Shown here: one piece after another, positions 28,201 through 34,902 of the stretch
Numbering within the stretch: position 1 is the stretch's first letter
Layout: each line of letters opens with the position of its first letter
Source: Microvirga sp.
Lineage (GTDB): Bacteria > Pseudomonadota > Alphaproteobacteria > Rhizobiales > Beijerinckiaceae
Length of the DNA stretch: 64,000 bases
Direction of reading: 5' to 3'
NCBI RefSeq assembly: GCF_014699075.1
Contig: NZ_JACXAB010000004.1
Coordinates: 124,001-188,000 of the forward strand
The notes under the pieces: generated by a model
What the model was told of the DNA's origin: nothing
Database searches by the model: none
What the model saw: the letters and a program-made list of their open reading frames with translations, nothing else
Made by a program: the position numbers and the translations under genes

Positions 28201-29965
28201 GCGCATCATCCTCGGTGATCAGGACGTCGGCGAAGCCATCTCCGTTGAGATCGAGGAACCGGATGTTCGGGTCGCGCAGATCACGGTTCAGGCGTTGTTC
28301 TATCGGTTCGAAGTCAAGCCATCCGTCTTGGCTGTCATGCCTGTAGACGCCAGCGACGCCCCGCCGTTCGACCAATACATCGGTGCCGCCGTCGCTGCCG
28401 AAGTCGAGCAGTTCCGCGCCGTCCGCGAGCATCACGTTTGGCTTGCCCCGCACCAGCTCCAGCGGAGCGAAGCGCGCCGCTACAGTCTGGGTGCCTGGCC
28501 CGCCCGCGACAGGGAGCGGGCTCAGATTGCGCTTGTAATACCAGCCCCGGCCCTGTTCCGAGAGGAGGCCCGGCAGGCCCTCTCCATGCAGATCGATAAG
28601 CCTGACCCGGCTGCCGTCGAGGCCGGCGGGCAGGTTCTCTAGGCTAGATTGCGCGACGGTCTCAACCTTGTCCTGGACGATAGGCTCGGAGTACTGGAAC
28701 GTTACTGGCGGGAGGGATTTGGAGCTGTATTTCCCCGCCGGCAGTTTTTTAAATCCGGTCTGCGTCGCCGAGCGCAGGAAGCTGTAGGTCGCGTTGCGCG
28801 GATCGGCCGGTAGGGCGTCGGACGAGTAGGAGAAGCTCGTCGATCCAACCAGGCAATCGGCGCCGACGCCGGGCTCGCCGGGAAAGTGGTGGAACATCAG
28901 CGTACGACGGCACAGCCGGCTGGTGCGCACTTCGAACCCAGCGCGGTGGTTCGAGAATGCGTCGGCCCGGTGCGCCCATGGGTATTTCGGCCGCCCGTCG
29001 GGCCCGGTCAGTTCGTTGTCTCGCGGGCGCGGATCGGAAGGGTCATGGTCGCCATAGTCGAACACGAGCTCGAACATCCAACCGGCGCCGTCGATCTGCG
29101 CCTGGCTGATCTGGAGTGGACGTTCGCCGCTGCTATCCAACAAGGGAAAGCGGTTACCGTAGCGAACGCGCTTCGGATAGAGGTTTGCGCCGCGCGCGCC
29201 GCGGTTCCGCTCGTGCGGCAGGTTGGTGGCCACGCCGGTCGCGTCTTCCCGACGATAGCCGTAGATGATCGCATTCCCTCGATCGTCACGCGTCTCCGAA
29301 ATCAGCCAGCTGAATACGCGCTCCGGGCAGCCTGGGGCGCTGATGCGAGAATCGGTGTCCGCGCCGAAAATCGTCAGCAGGTTGTCACGACCAAGCACGC
29401 GCCAGTGCGTGTCGCCGTCGTCTCGGGTCCAGCGTTCGATACGAGCGAACTGCTGCTCGACGCGCGGACGGTAGCGCCTGACAGTGTAAATGCGCCCCGA
29501 GACGGTGTGCTGCGTATCGACTACCGCATAAGAGCCGCCCGATCGAACCCAGTCGCCCGCTGCGTTCTCGGCGAACTCAGGCACCAAGTCCTCAATACCG
29601 GAGAGCATGAACACGTCGGATTCTTCCGCGTCACGGTAGAGCGGCAGCCCCAGGGTAGTTTTCCGGGTGATGGCGGAGAGGCCGAGCGCCCAGCCGAAGC
29701 CAAACGGTCCATTGCCGCCGCCGCTGTCATACGAAATCGAAAGGACTGGCCCGAACCCGCCGCGCCCAGGGCTAGCGGCGATCGGTATGCTGAGGGTCGA
29801 TGTGCCGGTGACGGCGCTGACTGAGAACTTCTCGTCTATGCCGCGGATAGCTCCGCCACCCTTTGGCAAAGCAATCGGCGCGCTCTCGGTTCGCGACAAT
29901 CGATCTCCACGTGCGGACTCCGTGCCCACGAAGACCGCCTGAACGCTTGCAACCGGCTCGTGCAT
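22217..29965 (-). CDS. TcB-TcC fusion: SpvB/RHS toxin cocoon with variable C-terminal toxin
   Basis: This 2582-residue protein combines Tc subunits B and C. Residues ~30-330 are SpvB-like (ALPKGGGAIRGIDEKFSV, GFGPVLSISYDSG, GPFGFGWALGL). FG-GAP/VCBS-type Asp-rich repeats (FLDLNGDGFADVL, LADLDGSGTTDIVYL) and the TcdB mid regions follow (FNNCGGETRIDYAPST). YD/RHS repeats lead to the RHS core (YQYEDHLGSSALE, LQYFGMRYMATWLGRWIN, NNPVMRVDPDGM). DPDG at 2168-2171 marks the end of the conserved shell. Residues 2172-2582 are the cargo: a Pro/Asn-rich linker, a motif GHRIDMQYDLTG (His2353, Asp2356) with WRDYIWENG, then a ~180-residue Gly/Ala-rich hydrophobic tail ending in FDWW. Known: RHS shells enclose and autoproteolytically release the toxin. 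The cargo activity is not recognised. A plausible GGCGGAA site precedes the start. Confidence 0.88.
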   Translation of the reverse strand: MHEPVASVQAVFVGTESARGDRLSRTESAPIALPKGGGAIRGIDEKFSVSAVTGTSTLSIPIAASPGRGGFGPVLSISYDSGGGNGPFGFGWALGLSAITRKTTLGLPLYRDAEESDVFMLSGIEDLVPEFAENAAGDWVRSGGSYAVVDTQHTVSGRIYTVRRYRPRVEQQFARIERWTRDDGDTHWRVLGRDNLLTIFGADTDSRISAPGCPERVFSWLISETRDDRGNAIIYGYRREDATGVATNLPHERNRGARGANLYPKRVRYGNRFPLLDSSGERPLQISQAQIDGAGWMFELVFDYGDHDPSDPRPRDNELTGPDGRPKYPWAHRADAFSNHRAGFEVRTSRLCRRTLMFHHFPGEPGVGADCLVGSTSFSYSSDALPADPRNATYSFLRSATQTGFKKLPAGKYSSKSLPPVTFQYSEPIVQDKVETVAQSSLENLPAGLDGSRVRLIDLHGEGLPGLLSEQGRGWYYKRNLSPLPVAGGPGTQTVAARFAPLELVRGKPNVMLADGAELLDFGSDGGTDVLVERRGVAGVYRHDSQDGWLDFEPIEQRLNRDLRDPNIRFLDLNGDGFADVLITEDDALVWHPSHGMNGFGPAARVSLPRDEERGPRVVFSDGTQSIYLADLCGDGLPDIVRIRNGEVCYWPNLGYCQFGAKVTMDNAPRFERDDQFSHARIRLADLDGSGTTDIVYLHRDGVRLYFNQSGNSWSEPHVLKVFPGFSDVTDIVVTDLLGNGTACLVWSSALPPDERRPMRYVNLMGDRKPHLMVRSFNNCGGETRIDYAPSTKFYLSDRQEGRPWATRLPFPVHVVERVETIDHVSRRRLVRRYAYHHGYFDKAEREFRGFGMVEQWDTEAFEDYVLGVAAIGGLQDQAPELNQPPVTTRTWFHTGAYSEYDAILDHYHREYYDQKAFLTGISLPPGLTEDEARECLRAFKGLPLREEVYSFDGSLAAAHPYSIAENSYSVRLVQPRGGQRHGVYLPIGHESLSLILERDPSDPRISHSFGLELDDYGNLKKSCAVVYGRRTVDASLPPEVRAEQAKTRITYSETDFTNDVAVGAPLTAYRLRVPYQSRSYEITGITPSGALFSFTEIAPAVAGTTPIAYEADADDVTPQRRLIGSSRALFASNSLAPLPAGQQDSLGLGHESYGLAITATHAAAHYASQITDAEFLTAGYVKLDGGSDWWIPSGTATYPANPSSHFFLPSGSRDALGLETRVVRDAYQLLVQKTETVGAPWSTISAVNDYRTLGATSTTDPNGNRSAVEVDELGMVVKTAVMSKAGAGEGDTLSDPTTRLEYTLFEWMNNGKPNYVRSFVREQHGAANPRWQESFVYFNGGGGVALVKAQARAGKALAVAPDGSVSEVNADPRWVGNGRVISNNKGAPVKSYQPYFSKTHEYEDEKVLREIGTTAVSFYDPPGRLMKVVSPEGILSRIEFTPWLQRLFDGNDTVKQSQWYIDRGSPNPSVEPEPLNNPQRRAAWLAAKHDNTPGVVHSDVSGRPIYTVTDYGGGKRATMRSVADLTGRTVKVFDQLGREVSHSVTSIGGMSVVAGSAEKGRRWSFHDALGALVKTWDEHGRQFRTLFDPLHRPVATAVKDGAQAERLLTYVVYGDRAPLAAQQNLLGAPHQIFDPAGMICIPGYDFKGNPLAVERVLLLDYRADPDWSALAAQEDYAAVQVAAAPLLDTETFTATARHDALNRPVHVTLPDATELTPTFDEANQLQSLSAKIMGQGSAVTLLREQDYDAKGRRLSAHHGNDLIVRYLYDPKSFRLTNYVTFRTGTDPATQALRNVTYHYDPVGNVTDAEDAAQSTFFFRNAVVPPGNRYEYDALYQLIRATGRELAGLPNNAVRTHVDTDAIPQLPHVNAANAVRAYTETYDYDLLGNLTELRHTFPAQPGAGNGWTRRYRYAFDDVPGDRTNRLTSASMPGDPDGGPYSGTYTYDAYGNMTSMPHLPTMDWNTLDMLQRVDLGGGGTAFYVYGSGGQRMRKVIERPGDLNLDWIFLGPVMIFRRRRRSTGARRFERWTLHVGDKHGNIAQSDTKTQDDLNEDAANPLGVPLIRYQYEDHLGSSALETDAGGNVVSYESYHPFGTTAYRSATPGYGISLKRFRFSGTERDSETGLQYFGMRYMATWLGRWINTDPAGFASGTNLFRYCANNPVMRVDPDGMYDTTRSFGLPPNIANVPANASADDIARRAQQLRDYVANLGYGWSRGGEVNPAPVYTGGNWNFGEFDPDQIPASDPLGILGPRAPPGNESSNSSGPEGSTASSVGGTVIRNNPAGNTITVPDSVDDQKLARLREGTRQRTVGRNTGPANPTRVRRALPAQQRALADFNARSPRPTPTSAAGHRIDMQYDLTGRVGEHWRDYIWENGPTNTNDGFEGYRRLRGEPQGVPAGGVSRASETGRFTDTPRFRGSMRAAGGALAAAGVGLSGYGLYNDIKEGDVPMGIGDALGVAGGGLELYALANSGTLVGGATVGGVAALPLGIALSGAALAITSGVSGYRAYERGDTAGAVAGAVGVVAGTALAAGGGIAMASAAGVAMAPALVAAAPVLIAAGAILAIGVGIFHVGRYFDWW

Positions 29966-30278
29966 CGCATTTCCGCCGTGCTTGGTGACAGAACCTTGGA
30001 TATTTCGATGTTTAATTCACGGGCTGTTCGTGAACTAGTGAACATTGACGTCTTGAGTGATGCAAGGTGGTTACGCGGCCGCGCCAACGGCCCTTGAAGT
30101 GATCATACGCGTTCTGCCTACGGGGGATAGAAACGCTGGTACGCTCGACTAAACGGCGCAACGGATTAGATAGCTACAGACAACACCAACAAAAATTAGA
30201 GTAGAAATCTTTTCGTTACTTACAAGAATAAATCATTCTTGGACTGAAAGCAATCTGCTGTGACGCTCCGGCCGAGCA
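29966..30278. other. Upstream region of the Tc toxin operon
   Basis: No gene is supported here. The stretch is AT-richer than its neighbours and should hold the promoter of the leftward toxin operon, but I could not assign -35/-10 boxes with confidence. No clear operator palindrome was seen. Confidence 0.4.
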
Positions 30279-30464
30279 ATGCCGATCAAAGGAAATTTCC
30301 AGTCTCAAATGACGGATACGGACAGCGCACTCATCGCGGGCGCATCTGCTGGCATCGGAGCGGTCTGTGCGGACAGCCTCGCGCACCGCGGATATGACCT
30401 CGTTCTCGGTACCCACAGTGAGGCGAATCTGAAAGCTCTCGCGGCCTACCTCCAATGCGCTTAG
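30279..30464 (+). pseudogene. N-terminal stub of a short-chain dehydrogenase
   Basis: A 61-codon frame encodes SALIAGASAGIGAVCADSLAHRGYDLVL and then EANLKALAAYL. This is the first beta-alpha-beta unit of a classical SDR, whose glycine motif is normally TGASxGIG; here Ala replaces the usual Thr. It stops at TAG right after the LKALAAYL helix, where a full SDR would continue for ~190 residues. No Ser-Tyr-Lys catalytic part is found downstream in any frame. It is a broken remnant. Confidence 0.7.
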
Positions 30465-30906
30465 ACCGCTGGGTTGCCCTTCAGAAGGAAGGCATCTCTA
30501 TAAGCGTTCGCAGAGTTTTCACTGCCCATGCTTTAGCGCTGCTTTGCCTCATGCGGAAACTCACAATCTGGCTTGCGGCCGATGACTTCTGCGATGAAGT
30601 GGCCCTCAGCTCTCGCGCCTGGTTTCAGGTGACCGCGGAACAGGCAAGCTGGGAGGAGGGGACCATCACAACCTGACGATATGTAGCCACTGCCTTGACC
30701 CTGCTGAGAACTGGACCAATTCAAGTGGGTGCGCCATCGCTCTAAGGTCGCTTTCATGGCTTCAAGCTCATTGAGACGATCCAGGACGTGACGGAACAGC
30801 TCACTGTTCTCATGATCGCTCTCAGCCAGTTTCCTGATTTTCCCCTGAGATGTCGCTCAAGCCAAGTTCTTCATAAGCGATAGTGTCATTCGGTCTGCGA
30901 CAGCCA
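30465..30906. other. Gene-poor stretch with a possible coiled-coil fragment on the minus strand
   Basis: No intact gene is supported. On the minus strand (about 30,720-30,870) a fragment reads KLAESDHENSELFRHVLDRLNELEAMKATLERW, which looks coiled-coil-like but has no start or family match. The rest shows nothing recognisable. ACTGGACCAATTC near 30,711 resembles an IS terminal sequence. Confidence 0.35.
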
Positions 30907-31689
30907 TTACTCCAGCCCAGGATTCTTCCAGGGAACGTAAGAAACATAGTTGAAGGTGAAAATTAGCAGCGACAGTGACCTCTGCGCAGCAATGCGCAGT
31001 TCCTCAGGTTCGTTCGTCGGACTGTCGTACGTGAGCAGGCAACTCAATCCCGCCTGATCTGCCTTGGTGTCAGCCCACATCAACTCGATGTTGATCGAGC
31101 CGGATGCGCCGCTGCCGGTCGGCGTCAGCTCGCTCTCGGTCGGTCTTGATCTGCTCCGCATGGCGCTGTGTGGCTATTTCAGCCTGACGGGTAGAGTTCC
31201 TTGCCTGCCTCAGGGCAGCCCAAGCCAAGATGCTCGCTCCGATGAACGTTGGCAAAGGAGCAATATCCGGGCGGATCGTTTTGTATGTATCCCAAACCCA
31301 GAGCCAGAACTCGCTACTCAAGAGCGATGCGGTTATCGAAGCCTCCTCACCAGTCTGCCAGTCTAGGTCAGGTGAAGGTGTACCTTGCGAGAATAGTGAA
31401 GTAACTGCGCCGAGGCGCAAGTCCCCGTCGGAGCCAGTTTTACTGAACCGGAATGGTCGCCAATGGTTGAATTGTTTTGAGTAATTTTTACAACTGAAAG
31501 AGGCGCGGAACAAAAACACTCAAAGAAATATGCTAATACAGCGAACATAGAACTCACAGGTAAATGTATTAATTGCTTGCCAATATCCTGAACTATCGGT
31601 GTATCCTTATGATCCTTCACAAGCGTCAAAACACCAAACAGCACGGCTGTATTCATGAGCAAAAGATACACTGCCGATTGCATCGCCAT
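30907..31689 (-). pseudogene. Broken small membrane/coiled-coil gene (unknown family)
   Basis: Three overlapping minus-strand frames look like pieces of one or two genes. The upstream piece (to 31,689) has two hydrophobic segments (AVYLLLMNTAVLFGVLTLV; VSSMFAVLAYFF). The next has WVWDTYKTIRP, a membrane-like IAPLPTFIGASILAWAAL and a charged helix RQAEIATQRHAEQIKTDRERADADRQRR. The last carries INIELMWADTKADQAGLSCLL to a stop at 30,907. Such a membrane anchor followed by a basic/acidic coiled coil is common in small phage or island proteins. The frame changes suggest decay. I do not recognise a family. Confidence 0.35.
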
Positions 31690-31700
31690 TTGAGCATGCT

Positions 31701-32091
31701 GTGCCCTGGGGCAACTGGCTCGCGGGGCCGGCCAGCGAGCACCCGAAGGAGATCGCCATCGCCGTGAAGGTCGCCCTTTGCCGGAAGGTGCTCTACTCTC
31801 TGCCGCTCTCGCTCTTTGCTGTGCTGCAGACCCTACGGCTGGAGCAACTCCTGGAGCGTGGCAGCGAGGATGGCTTCAACGTGGTGGCTGGCGCGTAACG
31901 GGATAAGGTGCTGAGCATCGAGCTCGCCAATCAGGTGATCGCCGAGGTTCTGCAGTATGCGGTCGACAACGCTCCGGCGCTGGTGCGCTGGGCAGGCGGT
32001 GCCGAGAAGCTCAAGAAGATCATCGCGCGTCTCACCATCGAGCCGGAGGCTTCGGCCTTCAATTTCGGTAGCGTCGCCTAAGCGGCTTCAA
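31701..32091 (+). pseudogene. Phage-like fragments (unknown)
   Basis: Two consecutive plus-strand reading stretches have coding-like composition but no proper starts. One ends in KVLYSLPLSLFAVLQTLRLEQLLERG...VVAGA at 31,898. The other reads LANQVIAEVLQYAVDNAPALVRW...FNFGSVA and stops near 32,081. They precede the holin-like frame at 32,117 and share its orientation, which suggests remnants of one phage operon. No function is assigned. Confidence 0.35.
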
Positions 32092-32116
32092 TGGCAATCA
32101 ACTAGCGGGGGCAACG

Positions 32117-32469
32117 ATGGCCGATCCCATCATCAATGATCCGTTACAGGCAATCGTCGGTGTGAAGGCATCGGTCGTCGTGGCTTCCCTTTTTGGGGGC
32201 GTCGTTTCAGCCATGCTTTCAAGCAGTTCCATCCTGCAGCGCACGGACACGACCGTGGACGGCTGCATCACATCCATTTACCTGACACCCTTCGCGATCG
32301 CCTATGTGGCGCCGCACTTCGCCACCGTGAGCACCCGCAGCTCGAGCACGCATCCGCCTTCATGTGCGGGCTGCTCGGGATGTCGATCTCGAAAGGTCTT
32401 TGCAACATCGGACGGTACTTCCAGCGCCGACCGCTGGAAGTCATCGGGCGCGCCAAGGCGCAGGCTTGA
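32117..32469 (+). pseudogene. Frameshifted holin-like / phage membrane protein
   Basis: The frame opens with MADPIINDPLQAIVGVKASVVVASLFGGVVSAML, a hydrophobic segment, then a second one (SIYLTPFAIAYVAPHFATVST). After ATVST, near 32,337, the listed frame turns into Ser/Cys/Arg-rich nonsense. The next frame instead continues sensibly as LEHASAFMCGLLGMSISKGL and IGRYFQRRPLEVIG, ending at TGA 32,467-32,469. Size, two or three membrane segments and the phage-like neighbourhood suggest a holin-type protein of ~117 residues broken by a one-base indel. The family is inferred, the frameshift is seen. Confidence 0.55.
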
Positions 32470-32645
32470 GACCCCAATTTATAGACGATTGTAAGATTGA
32501 TCAGCCTCGCGACAACGAGGCTGATCAATGGTGTTACGGCAAAATAGTCATTGGAATGCCGCGTCCTCGGCTTCATTCTGCATTGACGTCTGTTGATCAC
32601 TCGATCGCAGGTACAGCCCTCTTTTCATAGAGTCCTGCGGGATGG

Positions 32646-33542
32646 ATGAGACGAATGCGGACCGCCGTTCTAGGATGTCTTCTTGCAATTTTCGTTTCGG
32701 ACGCTCAGGCACAAGACAGGCGGTGGACCTGTGTCGAAGTCAATTACACGGATGGCATCATTCGCGAGACTGTTAATATACCGGAGCGCGAGATTCAGAG
32801 GCTACCTCGTGAGAACCTTGGTAACAGTCTCTCCCGCATGTTCCGGCCGTTCAAGGCGACTTACACTCAGAAGAGCTCTGAGGGACGATGCCGGACACAC
32901 TACCGTTCATTGAAGCTCCGTCCCTTGTTCATGACGGAAGAAGTGCTGGCCATGAATGACCAGCAAGTCGAAGCCGATCGTAAGCAGCAAGCGCTAGAAA
33001 GGGAGCGGCAGGCGCGAGAAAGGGATCGGAGGCGCGGCTACTCGCTGTCCACATGGCTTTACCAGTATGTGAACGATAACGACTGGTATTGGAAGGATTT
33101 CGGTGGGCCGATTGTTCAGAATCGAGTCTATCGGCTCAACCCGCCGCGTGCTGGCTTGGAGTTCTGTGGATACCGTTATGAGCCCGTGGAGCTAACCGGC
33201 GACGCATTGATATCAGTCTATAATATCGACAAATCAGGCGCGACTGTGCGCACTCACACTTACACGACCTTGGATAGTGGCGGCTCTACAGCTTCTGGGG
33301 GCATCCGCTATAGGTGGGTTGAACGTCTTAGGCCAGGGGTCCTCGTAAACTGCGAAAGCAACGGGTTTTCCATGAAACCTTTCACCCGAAGGAATGGCGA
33401 CCCCAATCCGCCGTCCGGATACGACCCAGATAACAACTACGACCCATCTTGCTGGTGCTCACCAACGGGTGTGCGCTACTGCCGTGGACAACCATACGGA
33501 ACTTGCGGGTGGCGGCGTCCCGGTCGCATCTCCACATTGTAG
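32646..33542 (+). CDS. Secreted protein of unknown function
   Basis: The 298-residue product begins with a typical signal peptide (MRTAVLGCLLAIFVSDAQAQD, cleavage likely after AQA), so it should be exported. The mature part has a highly charged helix near residues 100-130 (QVEADRKQQALERERQARERDRRR). The beta-rich C-terminal half carries several cysteines (FCGYRYEPVEL, LVNCESNGF, DPSCWCSPTGVRYCRG, YGTCGW) that may form disulfides. I cannot place it in a family. The ATG at 32,655, preceded by GGATGAG, is an equally good start. It stands alone between phage-like fragments and an IS66 remnant and looks intact. Confidence 0.6.
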   Translation: MRRMRTAVLGCLLAIFVSDAQAQDRRWTCVEVNYTDGIIRETVNIPEREIQRLPRENLGNSLSRMFRPFKATYTQKSSEGRCRTHYRSLKLRPLFMTEEVLAMNDQQVEADRKQQALERERQARERDRRRGYSLSTWLYQYVNDNDWYWKDFGGPIVQNRVYRLNPPRAGLEFCGYRYEPVELTGDALISVYNIDKSGATVRTHTYTTLDSGGSTASGGIRYRWVERLRPGVLVNCESNGFSMKPFTRRNGDPNPPSGYDPDNNYDPSCWCSPTGVRYCRGQPYGTCGWRRPGRISTL

Positions 33543-33660
33543 AACTTTGTTTCCAGGCTTGTTGATGTAGTGGATTGGCCGCCCAACCAAGACGGAGGCC
33601 GGCATCATCAACGGCCGAAGACTTAATCTGCTCCAGACAGCAACCTGTTTGTCCCCGCTA

Positions 33661-34729
33661 TCAATGGGCGAAGATCAGGAGCTGATCGCGGGCGTGTCGG
33701 AACTTGCTCTGAAGGGCGCGGGCGAGGTCGAATAATGTCGGCGTGGCCAGGATGGCATCGAGACTGCGCTCCAGCGCCCGGCGCTTGCGGGCGAGGGTCG
33801 AGGCGGCGGGGGGCCCAATCCCGTCAGTCCGGGCGAAGGCCCGGTGCAGCCACAGCTTGAGACGCGAGGGCAGGACATCCGCGCTCGCCTCATCGACATC
33901 GGCGACGTTGCGGGCAAGATAAGCCAGGCAGGTCTGATGGGCGTCGGCATGGCCCTGTTGCGCGCTGTAGCGGTCGGAGCACCAGACCTCGGGCCGGTGC
34001 CCGTTCATTACACTCCGAACCACGATGGCGCCTTGGGTCGGCGAGGCGTGATGGACCACCGCCTCGGCGCAGCGAAAGACCAGTGAAGGCGTTGCTGCCC
34101 TCGATCCGCACGCCGGTCTCATCGCAGGCGACGACCCGGGCCTGGGGCAACGCCATGATGGCCCTGTCGCGCTCGCCCGCGAAGGTACGCTGCGCCCTGC
34201 GCAGCAGGTTCATCAGGCCACCCTGGCTGAGCGTCAGGTCGAAGAGATCGCCGAATGCGCTTTGCAGCCGTTCGTAGGACAGAGCCTGGAAGGTCTTGAG
34301 ATAGGTAGCCACGGCATGGACGCGTGGTCCGAACGGCGTCCCCTTGGCGGCATCCGGCACAGGAGCGACGGCCCGCGTGCCGCAGGCGGGGCAGTGCACC
34401 GCCAGGCGCCGATGCTGGGTGATGCGGGGTACCACCCGCGGCAGGTCGATCTGCTCGTGGAGGCTGATCGTCTCCCCCGACAGGTCCGCCTTCAGAATAG
34501 CCGAAGAGCCCGAGCACCGGGCAGGACGGTGCTCGACCACCTCATCCGGCGTGGCGCTGATGATCCGGCTGTGGCCTTCATGCCCCGGCTTGGCACCGCC
34601 GAGCCTGGCCTGATCCCGACGCCCCTTGCGACCGGTCGAGGACGGCTTTGAGGACGGGCGCGAGATCTTGTGCGGACGCTGCATCCGCAGCACCACCTCG
34701 ATCAGTTCTTCCTTCGTCAGGCGCTGCAA
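33661..34729 (-). pseudogene. IS66-family transposase remnant, frameshifted and truncated
   Basis: Leftward reading gives IS66 TnpC features: GAKPGHEGHSR, a CPACGTRA zinc-binding-like knuckle, ATYLKTFQALSYERLQ, and VACDETGVRIEGSNAFTG with the first catalytic Asp. Near 34,080 the frame shifts: the expected continuation VFRCAEAVVHHASPTQGA and DAHQTCLAYLARNVA is read in another frame. It then stops at 33,661 after RDQLLIFAH, where an intact protein would continue with the last catalytic region. It is therefore a non-functional relic. It differs from the IS66-like gene at the left edge of the window. Confidence 0.82.
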
Positions 34730-34902
34730 ATCAGTGCGATCGCTTTATGGATTCAGGAATTGCGCCTCCTGACAAGAGCGTGGGTAATTACAAGCTGCTT
34801 ACTGATTGCTGAGGCTTGTATATGGGAAGGCAGTCAGGGTCATAGAATTCTCCCTAGAATCCCGTCTAATATCTAGCAGTCTGCCCGAATAGAGAATCAA
34901 GA

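Noticed and set aside
30455..30676. 73-codon plus frame after the SDR stub
   Set aside because: No ribosome site, no SDR continuation and no recognisable motif; likely chance.
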